DNA from: Lyngbya sp. PCC 8106
GTDB taxonomy: Bacteria > Cyanobacteriota > Cyanobacteriia > Cyanobacteriales > Microcoleaceae
Reading direction: 5' to 3'
Length of the DNA stretch: 64,000 nucleotides
Assembly (NCBI RefSeq): GCF_000169095.1
Contig: NZ_AAVU01000001.1
Span: 62,001-126,000 of the forward strand
In this document: one piece after another, positions 17,513 to 25,961 of the stretch
Position numbering within the stretch: the stretch's first letter is position 1
How the letters are laid out: each line of letters opens with the position of its first letter
Translations under genes and position numbers: made by a program
Notes under the pieces: generated by a model
Database searches by the model: none
Told to the model about the DNA's origin: nothing
Seen by the model: only the letters and a program-made list of their open reading frames with translations

Positions 17513-18367
17513 ATGCAACAAGATTTAAAACAATCACATCAAAATGAGGATATTCCAATAGAAATGAGAGACACCAAACCGAAATTAAAGGTTTCTTGGC
17601 AGGTCATTTTTGTGGGATTGATGTTTTTTTATATGTACCTGCCGATTTTTGTTTTAACGTTTTATAGCTTTAATAAATCTCGGTATAGTGCGGGATGGCA
17701 GGGATTTACATTAGAATGGTATACTAAACTGTTTCAAGATACTCGCATTTTATCGGCGCTACAAAATAGTGTAATTGTGGCATTTTCTGCGGTGGGAGTA
17801 TCGGCAGTGATTGGGACTTTAATGGCGGTGGGATTGGCTCGGTTTCGATTTCGAGGAAAAAGTTTATATCAAGGGGTTTCCTATTTACCGTTAATTGTTC
17901 CTGATATTGCGATCGCTGTTTCTACATTAGTTTTTTTGGCGGCGGTGGCAATTCCTTTAAGTATTTGGACTATTGTTTCGGCTCATATCGTCTTTTGTTT
18001 GGCTTATGTGGCGTTAGTGGTTTCGACTCGTTTAGCGGATCTCAATCCTCATTTAGAAGAAGCAGCTTTAGATTTAGGGGCGACTCCGGTGGAAGCGTTT
18101 ATTCAGGTTTTATTACCGGAATTAATGCCTGGAATTTTATCGGGTTGTTTGCTAGCTTTTGTGCTGAGTATGGATGACTTTTTAATTGCGAGTTTTACGG
18201 CGGGAAGTGGCGCCACAACGTTACCGATGGAGATTTTTAGCCGCATTAGAACGGGTGTTAAACCGGATATTAATGCCTTGAGTGTTATTTTAATTATCGG
18301 TTCGGGATTTGTGGCTTTTATTGGTGAATTTTTGAGAACTCAAGGCGACAAGAAACGTCAAGGCTAA
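17513..18367 (+). CDS. potC: Polyamine ABC transporter permease PotC (operon 1)
   Basis: A 284-aa permease with six predicted membrane helices (first at about residues 30-52, VIFVGLMFFYMYLPIFVLTFY). It has the PotC hallmark YSFNKSRYSAGWQGFTLEWY and the EAA loop LEEAALDLGATPVEAFIQVLLP. It has a longer hydrophilic N-terminus than usual (about 25 residues). It lies 163 bases after potB, unlike the tight coupling elsewhere in the operon, with the G-rich repeat in between. It ends 9 bases from the convergent methyltransferase gene. Confidence 0.9.
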   Translation: MQQDLKQSHQNEDIPIEMRDTKPKLKVSWQVIFVGLMFFYMYLPIFVLTFYSFNKSRYSAGWQGFTLEWYTKLFQDTRILSALQNSVIVAFSAVGVSAVIGTLMAVGLARFRFRGKSLYQGVSYLPLIVPDIAIAVSTLVFLAAVAIPLSIWTIVSAHIVFCLAYVALVVSTRLADLNPHLEEAALDLGATPVEAFIQVLLPELMPGILSGCLLAFVLSMDDFLIASFTAGSGATTLPMEIFSRIRTGVKPDINALSVILIIGSGFVAFIGEFLRTQGDKKRQG

Positions 18368-18376
18368 CTTTGACTT

Positions 18377-19321
18377 TTAGGGTTTAATCCCAATGATTGT
18401 ACGATGACGGGGATCACTCGCAACAGTCGTTTTATACTCAAAACCGATGTCTTTTAAAGCGGCTTCTACCTCAAAGGTATAATAATCATCACTCCAAGGT
18501 TCGGTACTTTTCATTAGGGTAAACAACACAGGCGGTAAATTCTGAATAACGGGAGATTTGGGATTATTATCAACGAGGGCTAAACATCCACCAGGGCGAA
18601 GAATTCTCAAGACTTCTTGAAAGATATTTCGTGTAGCTTGACGGGGAAGTTCATGGATGAGAAATTGGAGGGTAACGACATCAAAGGAATTATCGGGGAA
18701 ACCTGTATTTTCAGCGTTGGCGTGTTTCCATCTTATTTCCGCTTGAGTATCTTGGTGTTTGGCGACGGCTAACATATAAGGTGATAAATCTAAACCGATA
18801 GTCTGAACGTTGGGGTGAGAATTTTGTTGTAGATAATGATGTAAACTGCGGGTAGAAACTCCGACTGAACAGCCAATATCCAAGACATGATTAACCGATT
18901 TGGGGAGATAGTCTTGGAGAACTTGATGAAAACTAAAACGTAATCTCTCGTGGGCGGTTTCCCAAGTAATCTGTTCATTTTTCCAAACTCTCAACCCCAT
19001 TGAATACGTTGCAGACTCGGCTTCAAATGCGGCTTTCCAACATAAGTTTCCGGCTTCGTAAGCATGAAAAGGTTTTTGATAGTAGTCGGGATAAATAATA
19101 TTTTGATTGTTGATTTCTGAGAATATATTTTTAACTTCAGAGGCTGCTAATTGTTGATAATGTTTTCGCCAGGGAATGCCATTTTTTTCGGCTGTTTTAA
19201 TTAAAACCTGTCGGGCTTGATGTTTCATTACGCTGTAAATGGGTGGAGTTTTAATCAACACATTCACCAATCGAGATAACACATCGCCCCCCGCCCAGTC
19301 TGGTTTTATTTTGACATTCAT
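18377..19321 (-). CDS. Class I SAM-dependent methyltransferase
   Basis: A 314-aa methyltransferase with an N-terminal helical region (about 1-135) and a Rossmann-like MTase domain (about 140-270). Motif I is VLDIGCSVGVSTRSL and the acidic loop follows in IGLDLSPYMLAVAK. ANAENTGFPDNSFDVVTLQF and LRPGGCLALVDNN complete the UbiE-like set. Substrate is not evident. The nearest general relatives are UbiE/MenG-type and small-molecule MTases of cyanobacteria and plastids. Confidence 0.85.
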   Translation of the reverse strand: MNVKIKPDWAGGDVLSRLVNVLIKTPPIYSVMKHQARQVLIKTAEKNGIPWRKHYQQLAASEVKNIFSEINNQNIIYPDYYQKPFHAYEAGNLCWKAAFEAESATYSMGLRVWKNEQITWETAHERLRFSFHQVLQDYLPKSVNHVLDIGCSVGVSTRSLHHYLQQNSHPNVQTIGLDLSPYMLAVAKHQDTQAEIRWKHANAENTGFPDNSFDVVTLQFLIHELPRQATRNIFQEVLRILRPGGCLALVDNNPKSPVIQNLPPVLFTLMKSTEPWSDDYYTFEVEAALKDIGFEYKTTVASDPRHRTIIGIKP

Positions 19322-19440
19322 AGGTTAGAAAAAAAGTAAAAAGACACCCGAGAGTTTTATTAATTGAGAATAGATTAATTTTAAGTCAACTCGATCAAAA
19401 GACCTCTAGATTCTTCGCGTTGCTCAGAATAACAACAGAC

Positions 19441-21519
19441 TTAGTTGTAGGATTCAAGTTTAGCTCGAACTCCATTTCGATTGAGCAATTGTATCACTTC
19501 GTCGGCTTTATAACGACTTTGAAAAGCACCAGCTTGAATAATTGAACGTCCTCCAACCACTGTCCGAAACGCATCGGGAACTACCCTTCTCACCTGTCGA
19601 TAAACCCGTTCACTATTGTTCTCAATCACAACCCGATACTGTAAACTTCCTCTCAAAGCTGTTCTCAGAGGAGTCAACTGACGGGTCGCCGGACTCGCAG
19701 AAGGCCCAGTATTCAACCCGGTGGGAAGATACCCCTCACCGCTAATCGGAATGCCAGAACCCGGAACAGGTAATACACCCGTGCTGAACGCCTGTGGGGA
19801 TGTATTTTGGGCGGGATAGGGATTCAACACTCGTCCGTTTTCAGGGGGCGGAACCGTGATGGGAATGGCGGTAGACTCATTGGTGGGGCTTGAGGAGAGG
19901 TTGGAAAGTATTAGGGGTTTGTTGGGAGAGGGATTTGACCGACGAGTAACGGGGGGCGGTGTCGAAATCGGTTGAGTTTCTGGAGGGGGAACCGCAATAG
20001 ACACGGGGCGAGGGGTTTCTGCGGAACGACGACGATTGCGGGTGGAAGGGCGAGAAGTGGATGGTTCTGGGACAAAAACAGGTAAGGCGGCGCTGGTATT
20101 AATCGGAGAAATGGCAGAGGGGTTATTAGAAGCGGTTGAACGGTCAGCAGAGTCGTCACTAATGCGGCTAGCGAGGAGTTGTTGGGCGATGGGAGAGGGC
20201 GCATCTGGGGCGGTATAGTTACCGCTAACTTGAACTGAACCTGTGGTATTGGCGAGGGTCAGTTGATTTCCGTAGGCTTGAATAACTTGGGTTTTAGTCC
20301 CGTTGTTGATGTCATAACGGCCATTACTGCGAATCACATTTTGACCCGGTTCGCTCGTTGTTCCTAAGTCGGGTAAGGCGGTGGCGATCGCCACAATTCC
20401 ATCTCGTTCGTTGCGTTCGATATAATTATCTCTTAAAATCGGACGGGCGTTGGCTTGGATAACTACACCATCTTTATTAAAAATAATCCGATTTCCGGCA
20501 ATAAACGGAGCGGCATTTTGGGAGATATTAATTCCAAACCCAGTATTTTGAAATTCATTATTGCGAATTTCAGGGCGAGAGGAACCAAACACTGTAATTC
20601 CATTGGCACCATTGGCGCTAAAATTATTTTCTTGAATTAAAGGCGCCGCTGTCCCGACAATGGAAATCCCATCATGGGTATTCCCTGTAAACGTGTTGTT
20701 GGAGACAATCATCGAAGTCGATTCCACCCATAATCCATACCCTCTAGGATTGGGATTTGTGACTGTCACCCCGCTAATTCTTGCCCCGTTGGCACCGAGA
20801 ACCGCAATGTCTTGTTTGGCAAAGGTGCGACTGGTATAGAAACCGCCACCCGAGATGATAATCCCTTCTCCGCGAGTGTTGGGGTTTCCTTGAACGGTGA
20901 TATTGGGTCGCAGCATCAGGGGAAACTGTTCGCCTGTTTGGGCGCTGTAGGTTCCCGGTGCGAGGATAATGGCGGTATTGGGTTGAGCCAGGTTGAGCGC
21001 TTGAGTAATGGTTCTCAAGGGAGACTGTTGGGAACCGTCCCCGCTATCATCTCCGACTGAAGCACTCACGTAAATAATATTACTGGGAGTATTGGGAGAC
21101 TGGGGGGTTTGAGCCACTTGTTGGGTGAGCAACGGTTCTGCTAATGTCTCTGTAGGAGCTATACCCAGGTGAAAACCGGTTAGAGCAACGAGCAAAAGCG
21201 AGAGTCTTTGAAATCGAGAACTCCATCGCCGATGAGTAGACTCATAGTTGAGATTAGAGCGATGAAGTTTAGAACGTTTAGTCAAGCTCAACTTTTGATG
21301 ATCAAGCTTGAGATTGAGATTGTGTGAGGTAAATTCACAGTTGCGGTGGGATGCTGAACTCACGGCGGTACTCCGACAAACTGTTGTAGAATTGCAAAAT
21401 TTAACGAAAAATTGGAATTGCGTCATCCGTTCACAGCCTTGAAAGGGCGGTGCTTGCGTATGACTCGATTCCCGAGTCAAGTATGCCCTATTATGGGACG
21501 CTTTAAAAGCTTCGGTCAT
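19441..21519 (-). CDS. Exported right-handed beta-helix (DUF1565) protein with SPOR-like C-terminus
   Basis: Up to 692 aa. A DUF1565/parallel beta-helix domain occupies about residues 147-405, with pectate-lyase-like rungs (GISIVGTAAPLIQENNFSAN, GITVFGSSRPEIRNNEF). It is preceded by NIIYVSASVGDDSGDGSQQSPLRTI. A long Pro/Ser/Thr-rich linker (about 430-620) leads to a SPOR-like tail (IIQAGAFQSRYKADEVIQLLNRNGVRAKLES). A signal peptide-like stretch LSLLLVALTGFHLGIAP...ETLAEP lies near residues 105-127, so the true start is probably downstream of the ATG at 21519 (an ATG at 21426 or a later TTG). An envelope role, perhaps binding carbohydrate or peptidoglycan, is inferred. Confidence 0.8.
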   Translation of the reverse strand: MTEAFKASHNRAYLTRESSHTQAPPFQGCERMTQFQFFVKFCNSTTVCRSTAVSSASHRNCEFTSHNLNLKLDHQKLSLTKRSKLHRSNLNYESTHRRWSSRFQRLSLLLVALTGFHLGIAPTETLAEPLLTQQVAQTPQSPNTPSNIIYVSASVGDDSGDGSQQSPLRTITQALNLAQPNTAIILAPGTYSAQTGEQFPLMLRPNITVQGNPNTRGEGIIISGGGFYTSRTFAKQDIAVLGANGARISGVTVTNPNPRGYGLWVESTSMIVSNNTFTGNTHDGISIVGTAAPLIQENNFSANGANGITVFGSSRPEIRNNEFQNTGFGINISQNAAPFIAGNRIIFNKDGVVIQANARPILRDNYIERNERDGIVAIATALPDLGTTSEPGQNVIRSNGRYDINNGTKTQVIQAYGNQLTLANTTGSVQVSGNYTAPDAPSPIAQQLLASRISDDSADRSTASNNPSAISPINTSAALPVFVPEPSTSRPSTRNRRRSAETPRPVSIAVPPPETQPISTPPPVTRRSNPSPNKPLILSNLSSSPTNESTAIPITVPPPENGRVLNPYPAQNTSPQAFSTGVLPVPGSGIPISGEGYLPTGLNTGPSASPATRQLTPLRTALRGSLQYRVVIENNSERVYRQVRRVVPDAFRTVVGGRSIIQAGAFQSRYKADEVIQLLNRNGVRAKLESYN

Positions 21520-21626
21520 TTTATATCGTTAAGAATTTTTAAGGTATGTACTCTCCAAAAATCTGATATAGTAGCCTGCGGTTCTTTTGTAATCGGGTAA
21601 GGTAAATACAGATTGAGGTGGGTTTG

Positions 21627-22709
21627 ATGGCCGATCAACAAAGTTGGGATAAACGGGTACAGCCCGCCCTCTATCGCATTCTAGACGCAAATTTAGATCG
21701 CGCTCGTGAGGGATTGAGAATTATTGAAGAATGGTGTCGCTTTGGACTCAATAGCGCGGAGTTGGCGGAGGAGTGCAAACAGTTACGACAAGAATTGGCT
21801 CACTGGCATACGATGAAATTGCGTCTATCTAGAGATACTCCCGGTGACTTAGGGACGGAGTTAACTCATCCCCAAGAAGAAAAACGCGATGGAATTGATA
21901 GCGTATTACAGGCGAATTTCTGCCGCGTAGAAGAAGCTTTACGGGTACTGGAAGAATACGGCAAAATTTATCATCCCGATATGGGTGTCTCGTTTAAGCA
22001 AATGCGCTATCGAGTTTATACTCTCGAAAGTCGGTTATTGGCTTATCAACGGTATCAACTCCTTGATGATGCTTATTTGTATTTAGTGACTTCTCCATCG
22101 GATAAAATGTTCTCGATAGTGGAAGCTGCTCTGCAAGGTGGCCTGAAATTGATACAATATCGAGACAAACAAAACGATGATGAAACTCGGCTTCAAAATG
22201 CTGAAAAACTTTGTGAACTTTGTCATCGGTATAATGCTTTATTTATTATGAATGATCGCGTCGATTTAGCGATCGCTTCTAACGCCGATGGAGTTCATCT
22301 CGGACAAAAAGATATTCCGATTAGTTTAGCTCGTCAGTTACTCGGCCCGCAACGAATTATTGGACGTTCAACCACGAACCCCCAAGAAATGCAAAAGGCA
22401 GTTGAACAGGGTGCGGATTATGTTGGAGTTGGGCCTGTGTATGCAACCCCGACGAAAGCGGACAAACCTGCTGCGGGCTTAGACTATGTGCGTCATGCGG
22501 CTCAAAATTGTACAATTCCTTGGTTTGCTATTGGGGGAATTGATATGAATAATTTTGATGATGTGATGTCTGTTGGCGGAGAACGAATTGCGGTTGTTAG
22601 AGCGATTATGCAAGCCGAACAACCAACATTAGTGACGCAATATTTTCTGTCTCAACTCACTCGTGTTCAAACGTTACGGGCTTACAATATTTTACCTAAT
22701 CCTTCATAA
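21627..22709 (+). CDS. thiE: Thiamine-phosphate synthase with N-terminal ThiD2-type domain
   Basis: A 360-aa cytoplasmic enzyme for thiamine synthesis. The C-terminal half (about 145-345) is a ThiE TIM barrel joining HMP-PP and thiazole phosphate: YLVTSPSD, LKLIQYRDKQ, IMNDRVDLAI, DGVHLGQKDIP, IIGRSTTNP, DYVGVGPVYATPTK and IGGI. The N-terminal half (RILDANLDRAREGLRIIEEW) is the ThiD2-type domain fused in cyanobacterial ThiE and proposed to act in HMP-P phosphorylation. ATG 21627 is preferred to GTG 21618 because GAGG sits correctly before it. thiS follows 19 bases later. Confidence 0.93.
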   Translation: MADQQSWDKRVQPALYRILDANLDRAREGLRIIEEWCRFGLNSAELAEECKQLRQELAHWHTMKLRLSRDTPGDLGTELTHPQEEKRDGIDSVLQANFCRVEEALRVLEEYGKIYHPDMGVSFKQMRYRVYTLESRLLAYQRYQLLDDAYLYLVTSPSDKMFSIVEAALQGGLKLIQYRDKQNDDETRLQNAEKLCELCHRYNALFIMNDRVDLAIASNADGVHLGQKDIPISLARQLLGPQRIIGRSTTNPQEMQKAVEQGADYVGVGPVYATPTKADKPAAGLDYVRHAAQNCTIPWFAIGGIDMNNFDDVMSVGGERIAVVRAIMQAEQPTLVTQYFLSQLTRVQTLRAYNILPNPS

Positions 22710-22728
22710 AGTTAACCGTTCAACTCCG

Positions 22729-22950
22729 ATGTCTGATCAAATACAACTTCAGGTTAATGGAGACGTAAAAACCTGTTCTCCTCACACCAAATTACCTAAT
22801 TTTTTAGAGCAAATGGGGTTAAATCCCCGTTTGGTAGCTGTGGAATATAACGGCGAAATTTTGCATCGACAATTTTGGGAAACCACAGAGATGAAAGCGG
22901 GAGATATTTTAGAAATTGTCACCATTGTTGGTGGGGGAATCACAATTTAA
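22729..22950 (+). CDS. thiS: Sulfur carrier protein ThiS
   Basis: A 73-aa ubiquitin-like sulfur carrier for thiazole synthesis (IQLQVNGDVKTC, PRLVAVEYNGEIL, GDILEIVTIVGGG). The ATG at 22729 begins MSDQIQLQ; a longer frame would overlap thiE. The chain does not end at the Gly-Gly that is adenylated and thiocarboxylated; three residues (ITI) follow GGG. Either the tail is removed or the reading frame has changed at the very end. It is the second gene of a thiE-thiS operon. Confidence 0.9.
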   Translation: MSDQIQLQVNGDVKTCSPHTKLPNFLEQMGLNPRLVAVEYNGEILHRQFWETTEMKAGDILEIVTIVGGGITI

Positions 22951-22992
22951 TCAATGCTTTTTAGTCTAATTATCAGGGGTCTGAATTTAAAG

Positions 22993-23529
22993 TTAATTAA
23001 AGATCGCTTGAGCGTTTGAAACTGATAGTTTTTCAGGACAAGGAATTCCGGTGTGAATCATAAACACAGAACAAGAGGCGTTATTCAAGACATAACTACT
23101 GACGCGCCGTGAGAGAAATTCTGACCATTTGAAGCGGTTTCGTCGTCCGATCATCACTAAATCTGCACCCCAATGTTCAGCTTGCTCACAAATTGATGCA
23201 CTCGGATGTCCGACTTGATATTTGTATTCTACGGAAACCCCTTGAGAGATTGCCTGATCCCGATAAGCTTGTAAACTGTGACGAACTTTGTCTACTTCCT
23301 CGCTCCAACTGTCTTGACAAAACTTTTGTAGGGTTTTGTGTAAGTTGATATTTCCTAATGCTCCAATTCCCACTAAAGGATTGATTGTTTCTTCGTTTTC
23401 CCAAGAAATACAATGAAATAACATCAATTTACTTCGTTCTGTTTTGGCGAGTTTGAGAGCTTCTTGAAAAACTGTTGCTGCTTCTAAACTTGAACAGTCT
23501 AAGGCGACTAAAATTTTCTGAAAAGCCAT
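22993..23529 (-). CDS. Single-domain universal stress protein
   Basis: A 178-aa UspA-type protein: first strand FQKILVALDCSSLEAATVF, ending SYVLNNASCSVFMIHT. The nucleotide-binding loop is degenerate: GRRNRFKWSEFLSRRVSSY lacks the second and third glycines of G-x2-G-x9-G-(S/T). Tight ATP binding is thus doubtful. It converges on thiS with a 42-base gap and is unrelated in position to the tandem USP at 2542-3399. Confidence 0.88.
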   Translation of the reverse strand: MAFQKILVALDCSSLEAATVFQEALKLAKTERSKLMLFHCISWENEETINPLVGIGALGNINLHKTLQKFCQDSWSEEVDKVRHSLQAYRDQAISQGVSVEYKYQVGHPSASICEQAEHWGADLVMIGRRNRFKWSEFLSRRVSSYVLNNASCSVFMIHTGIPCPEKLSVSNAQAIFN

Positions 23530-24021
23530 GATTTTTTCCTCTCTTAATATTAGATATTGATCTTGAACTCTATCTTTAAAAATGTAAACTTTTGCTCAAA
23601 GTGAGATTACACAGATACCCGGTATCCATTTTTCACTTCTAGATTTGAGCCGTGCATCTAACGATAAACTGAGTTTGTGAGCGGGTTTGATCGGAAGGAG
23701 ATTTTTTAGGAATAAATTCAGATTTGAACGGATAATTGGTAGCCTAATCTACAGATCCATTTATAACTTATCTTCATTGTGACCGAAAATGGAGATTTTA
23801 GATAGCTATTTTTCAGTTTATTTACAAACTCTTGTCAAAACCTATACTGTGTAGTAGTTAATGACAACTCTCAATTTTTAAGGCTGAGAATTTTCTCTCA
23901 TAAAAGAAAAAAAATAACCCAAAAACTCTGGGTTAGACATAATTTCAACTTATACAAATTGATAGAATTTTATTGACTGTTTTTCTCTAAACAGATAAAA
24001 TCTTGTGGTTATAAAATTGGG
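23530..24021. other. Intergenic region, no gene seen
   Basis: About 490 bases between the USP start and the end of the DUF4327 gene. Apart from the terminator near 23903-23935, I see no coding stretch or RNA gene. Confidence 0.5.
23903..23935 (-). terminator. Intrinsic terminator of the DUF4327 gene
   Basis: Read on the minus strand, a perfect 7-bp stem TAACCCA / TGGGTTA (arms 23929-23935 and 23915-23921) with a 7-base loop is followed by an uninterrupted T-rich run. This is a classic intrinsic terminator for the gene at 24022-24243. Confidence 0.75.
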
Positions 24022-24243
24022 TTAGTCTTCCCGCCAATCCTCAGAGCCAATCAAGTCAATAATCCGATCTCGTAGTAAAAAGTCGTGATCTTCTAATTCA
24101 CACTCAACGCATTCCCAGTCTCGGGCTGAAATATATTGACAAAGGGTGTAAATGGGTTGATGACAGCCAACAACGCCCTGACAAACAAGCTGACGGGCTT
24201 CATCTTTGATTAGATCAATGGAATAAACTTTGGTTTGAAGCAT
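24022..24243 (-). CDS. DUF4327 family protein
   Basis: A 73-aa acidic, Cys-containing protein (YSIDLIKDEARQLVCQGVV, CQYISARDWECVECELE, FLLRDRIIDLI). The sequence matches the small cyanobacterial DUF4327 family, whose function is unknown. It is flanked by its own terminator, and the upstream mazG gene is 235 bases away, so it is probably monocistronic. Confidence 0.82.
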   Translation of the reverse strand: MLQTKVYSIDLIKDEARQLVCQGVVGCHQPIYTLCQYISARDWECVECELEDHDFLLRDRIIDLIGSEDWRED

Positions 24244-24477
24244 TGTTCATCTCTCTCCCCTGATATTAAAAGAACTATCTAACGCCATTTCAACTCCGAA
24301 CAGAACTCAAGAACAAAACGGCTGGAAATCAAAATTCAATTTCCAACTCAATTGTCCTCGATATTGAGCATTTTTATCTATTTACTTTAAGATTGTTAAC
24401 ACAAAGTTTCTATCGCTTAAATTAGCAATCTACTCAAGGTTTGTGTTAAGCTGTAGCTAGAAAGATAAAATGGGTCG

Positions 24478-25308
24478 TTATTTTGCCAGTTGAGCTTTAG
24501 CGGCTTGCCAAAGGGCTTCTAATTCTTCTAAGGTGTAGTCCGATAAAGGACGATTACAAGCTTGTTCCAGTAAAGAAAATCGCTGAATAAATCGCTGATT
24601 CGTACCTTGTAACGCAGCTTCAGGATCAAGTTCAGACCATCGCGCTAAATTCACCAAAGTAAATAAAATATCTCCTAGTTCCGCTTGTTGGTTAGCTTTT
24701 TCCTCATACAAAAGAGCGTGTTTAAACTCAGCTAATTCTTCGCGAAACTTCTCCCAAACCCCCTCAATATTATCCCACTCAAACCCTACAGATGCCGCTT
24801 TTTGAGAGATTTTCATCGCCCCCATCAACGGTGGAAGTTGACGCGCATACCGACTCAGTTTAGACGATAACAGTTGAGTTTCTGGGTTTTCTCCCTTTTC
24901 TACCGCTTTAATTTTTTCCCAATTTTCGTGAACTTCTTCGACTGTTTCTACCTCAACTTCTGCGAATACATGAGGATGACGACGAATCAACTTTTCGGTA
25001 ATGCAATTGGCGACATCTTCAAGCGAAAATTGTTGAGACTCGCTAGCAATTTGGGCTTGTAAAACCACCTGAAGCAATAAATCTCCTAACTCCTCCGCGA
25101 TCGCTTCTACATCACCACTGCGGATAGCATCCACCACTTCATAGGCTTCTTCAATGACATAAGGAGTCAAGGTTTGAGGCGTTTGGGCGAGATCCCAAGG
25201 ACAACCCCCATCCGGCGATCGCAACTGGGCGACAACATCAATTAAACCTTGTAAAGCAGTTAAAGTTGGGGATAAAGCTTGAGGATGAGAGTTTTGAGAT
25301 TCAGACAT
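24478..25308 (-). CDS. mazG: Nucleoside triphosphate pyrophosphohydrolase MazG
   Basis: A 276-aa NTP pyrophosphatase that hydrolyses (d)NTPs to monophosphates. Two MazG folds are visible. The first carries the metal-binding helices EEAYEVVDAIRSG and EELGDLLLQVVLQAQ after the signature GGCPWDLAQTPQTLTPYVIE. The second contains KAASVGFEWDNIEGVWEKFREELAE and ELGDILFTLVNLARW. Length and order match bacterial MazG. An 84-bp repeat array begins about 50 bases upstream of its start. Confidence 0.93.
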   Translation of the reverse strand: MSESQNSHPQALSPTLTALQGLIDVVAQLRSPDGGCPWDLAQTPQTLTPYVIEEAYEVVDAIRSGDVEAIAEELGDLLLQVVLQAQIASESQQFSLEDVANCITEKLIRRHPHVFAEVEVETVEEVHENWEKIKAVEKGENPETQLLSSKLSRYARQLPPLMGAMKISQKAASVGFEWDNIEGVWEKFREELAEFKHALLYEEKANQQAELGDILFTLVNLARWSELDPEAALQGTNQRFIQRFSLLEQACNRPLSDYTLEELEALWQAAKAQLAK

Positions 25309-25358
25309 GATTGGGTATTATAGCACTATTAGAAAAGGTTAAAACATATTCTTGAAAA

Positions 25359-25931
25359 TGGGTAGGGTACATCAAACCATTATTTTTTATTTCTCCCATC
25401 AAATTATTTGAATTTGGCGCACCCGACGAAGTTAATAATAAATATGTAGGGTACATCAAACCATTATTTTTTATTTCTCCCATCAAATTATTTGAATTTG
25501 GCGCACCCGACGAAGTTAATAATAAATGGGTAGGGTGCATCAAACCATTATTTGGTTATCTTGCCAACAAATTTCCCGAATTTGATGCAGCCGACGAAGT
25601 TAATAATAAATGGGTAGGGTGCATCAAACCATTATTTGGTTATCTTGCCAACAAATTTCCCGAATTTGATGCAGCCGACGAAGTTAATAATAAATGGGTA
25701 GGGTGCATCAAACCATTATTTGGTTATCTTGCCAACAAATTTCCCAAATTTGATGCAGCCGACGAAGTTAATAATAAATGGGTAGGGTGCATCAAACCAT
25801 TATTTGGTTATCTTGCCAACAAATTTCCCAAATTTGATGCAGCCGACGAAGTTAATAATAAATGGGTAGGGTGCATCAAACCATTATTTGGTTATCTTGC
25901 CAACAAATTTCCCAAATTTGATGCACCCTAC
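25359..25931. repeat. 84-bp tandem repeat array, about 6.8 copies
   Basis: The motif TAGGGT recurs at exactly 84-base spacing: 25363, 25447, 25531, 25615, 25699, 25783, 25867. Copies 1-2 are one subtype (GTACATC, TTTTTTATTTCTCCC, GGCGCACCC). Copies 3-4 are a second (GTGCATC, GGTTATCTTGCC, CCCGAAT), and 5-7 differ from it by CCCAAAT. Each unit pairs a left arm GGGTGCATCAAA with a right arm TTTGATGCAGCC; the last copy ends with the perfect TTTGATGCACCCTA. 84 is a multiple of three, so both strands stay open over long stretches, but no convincing start or protein family is seen. Confidence 0.92.
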
Positions 25932-25961
25932 TGGAAACAAACCCGGTTTTTGATGAGGATC

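Noticed and set aside
21520..21626. Possible TPP riboswitch upstream of thiE
   Set aside because: The conserved CUGAGA and ACCUGA-type elements are not present in the short divergent spacer.
22770..22790. Second CTCCTCACAC word (Yfr1 core) in the sense strand of thiS
   Set aside because: It lies inside thiS coding sequence with no flanking hairpins of an sRNA gene, so it is likely a chance match and not yfr1.
25301..25543. 80-codon minus-strand frame of repeated 28-residue units over the first tandem repeats
   Set aside because: The openness follows from the 84-bp period; starts recur in every unit and no homologous protein is recognised.
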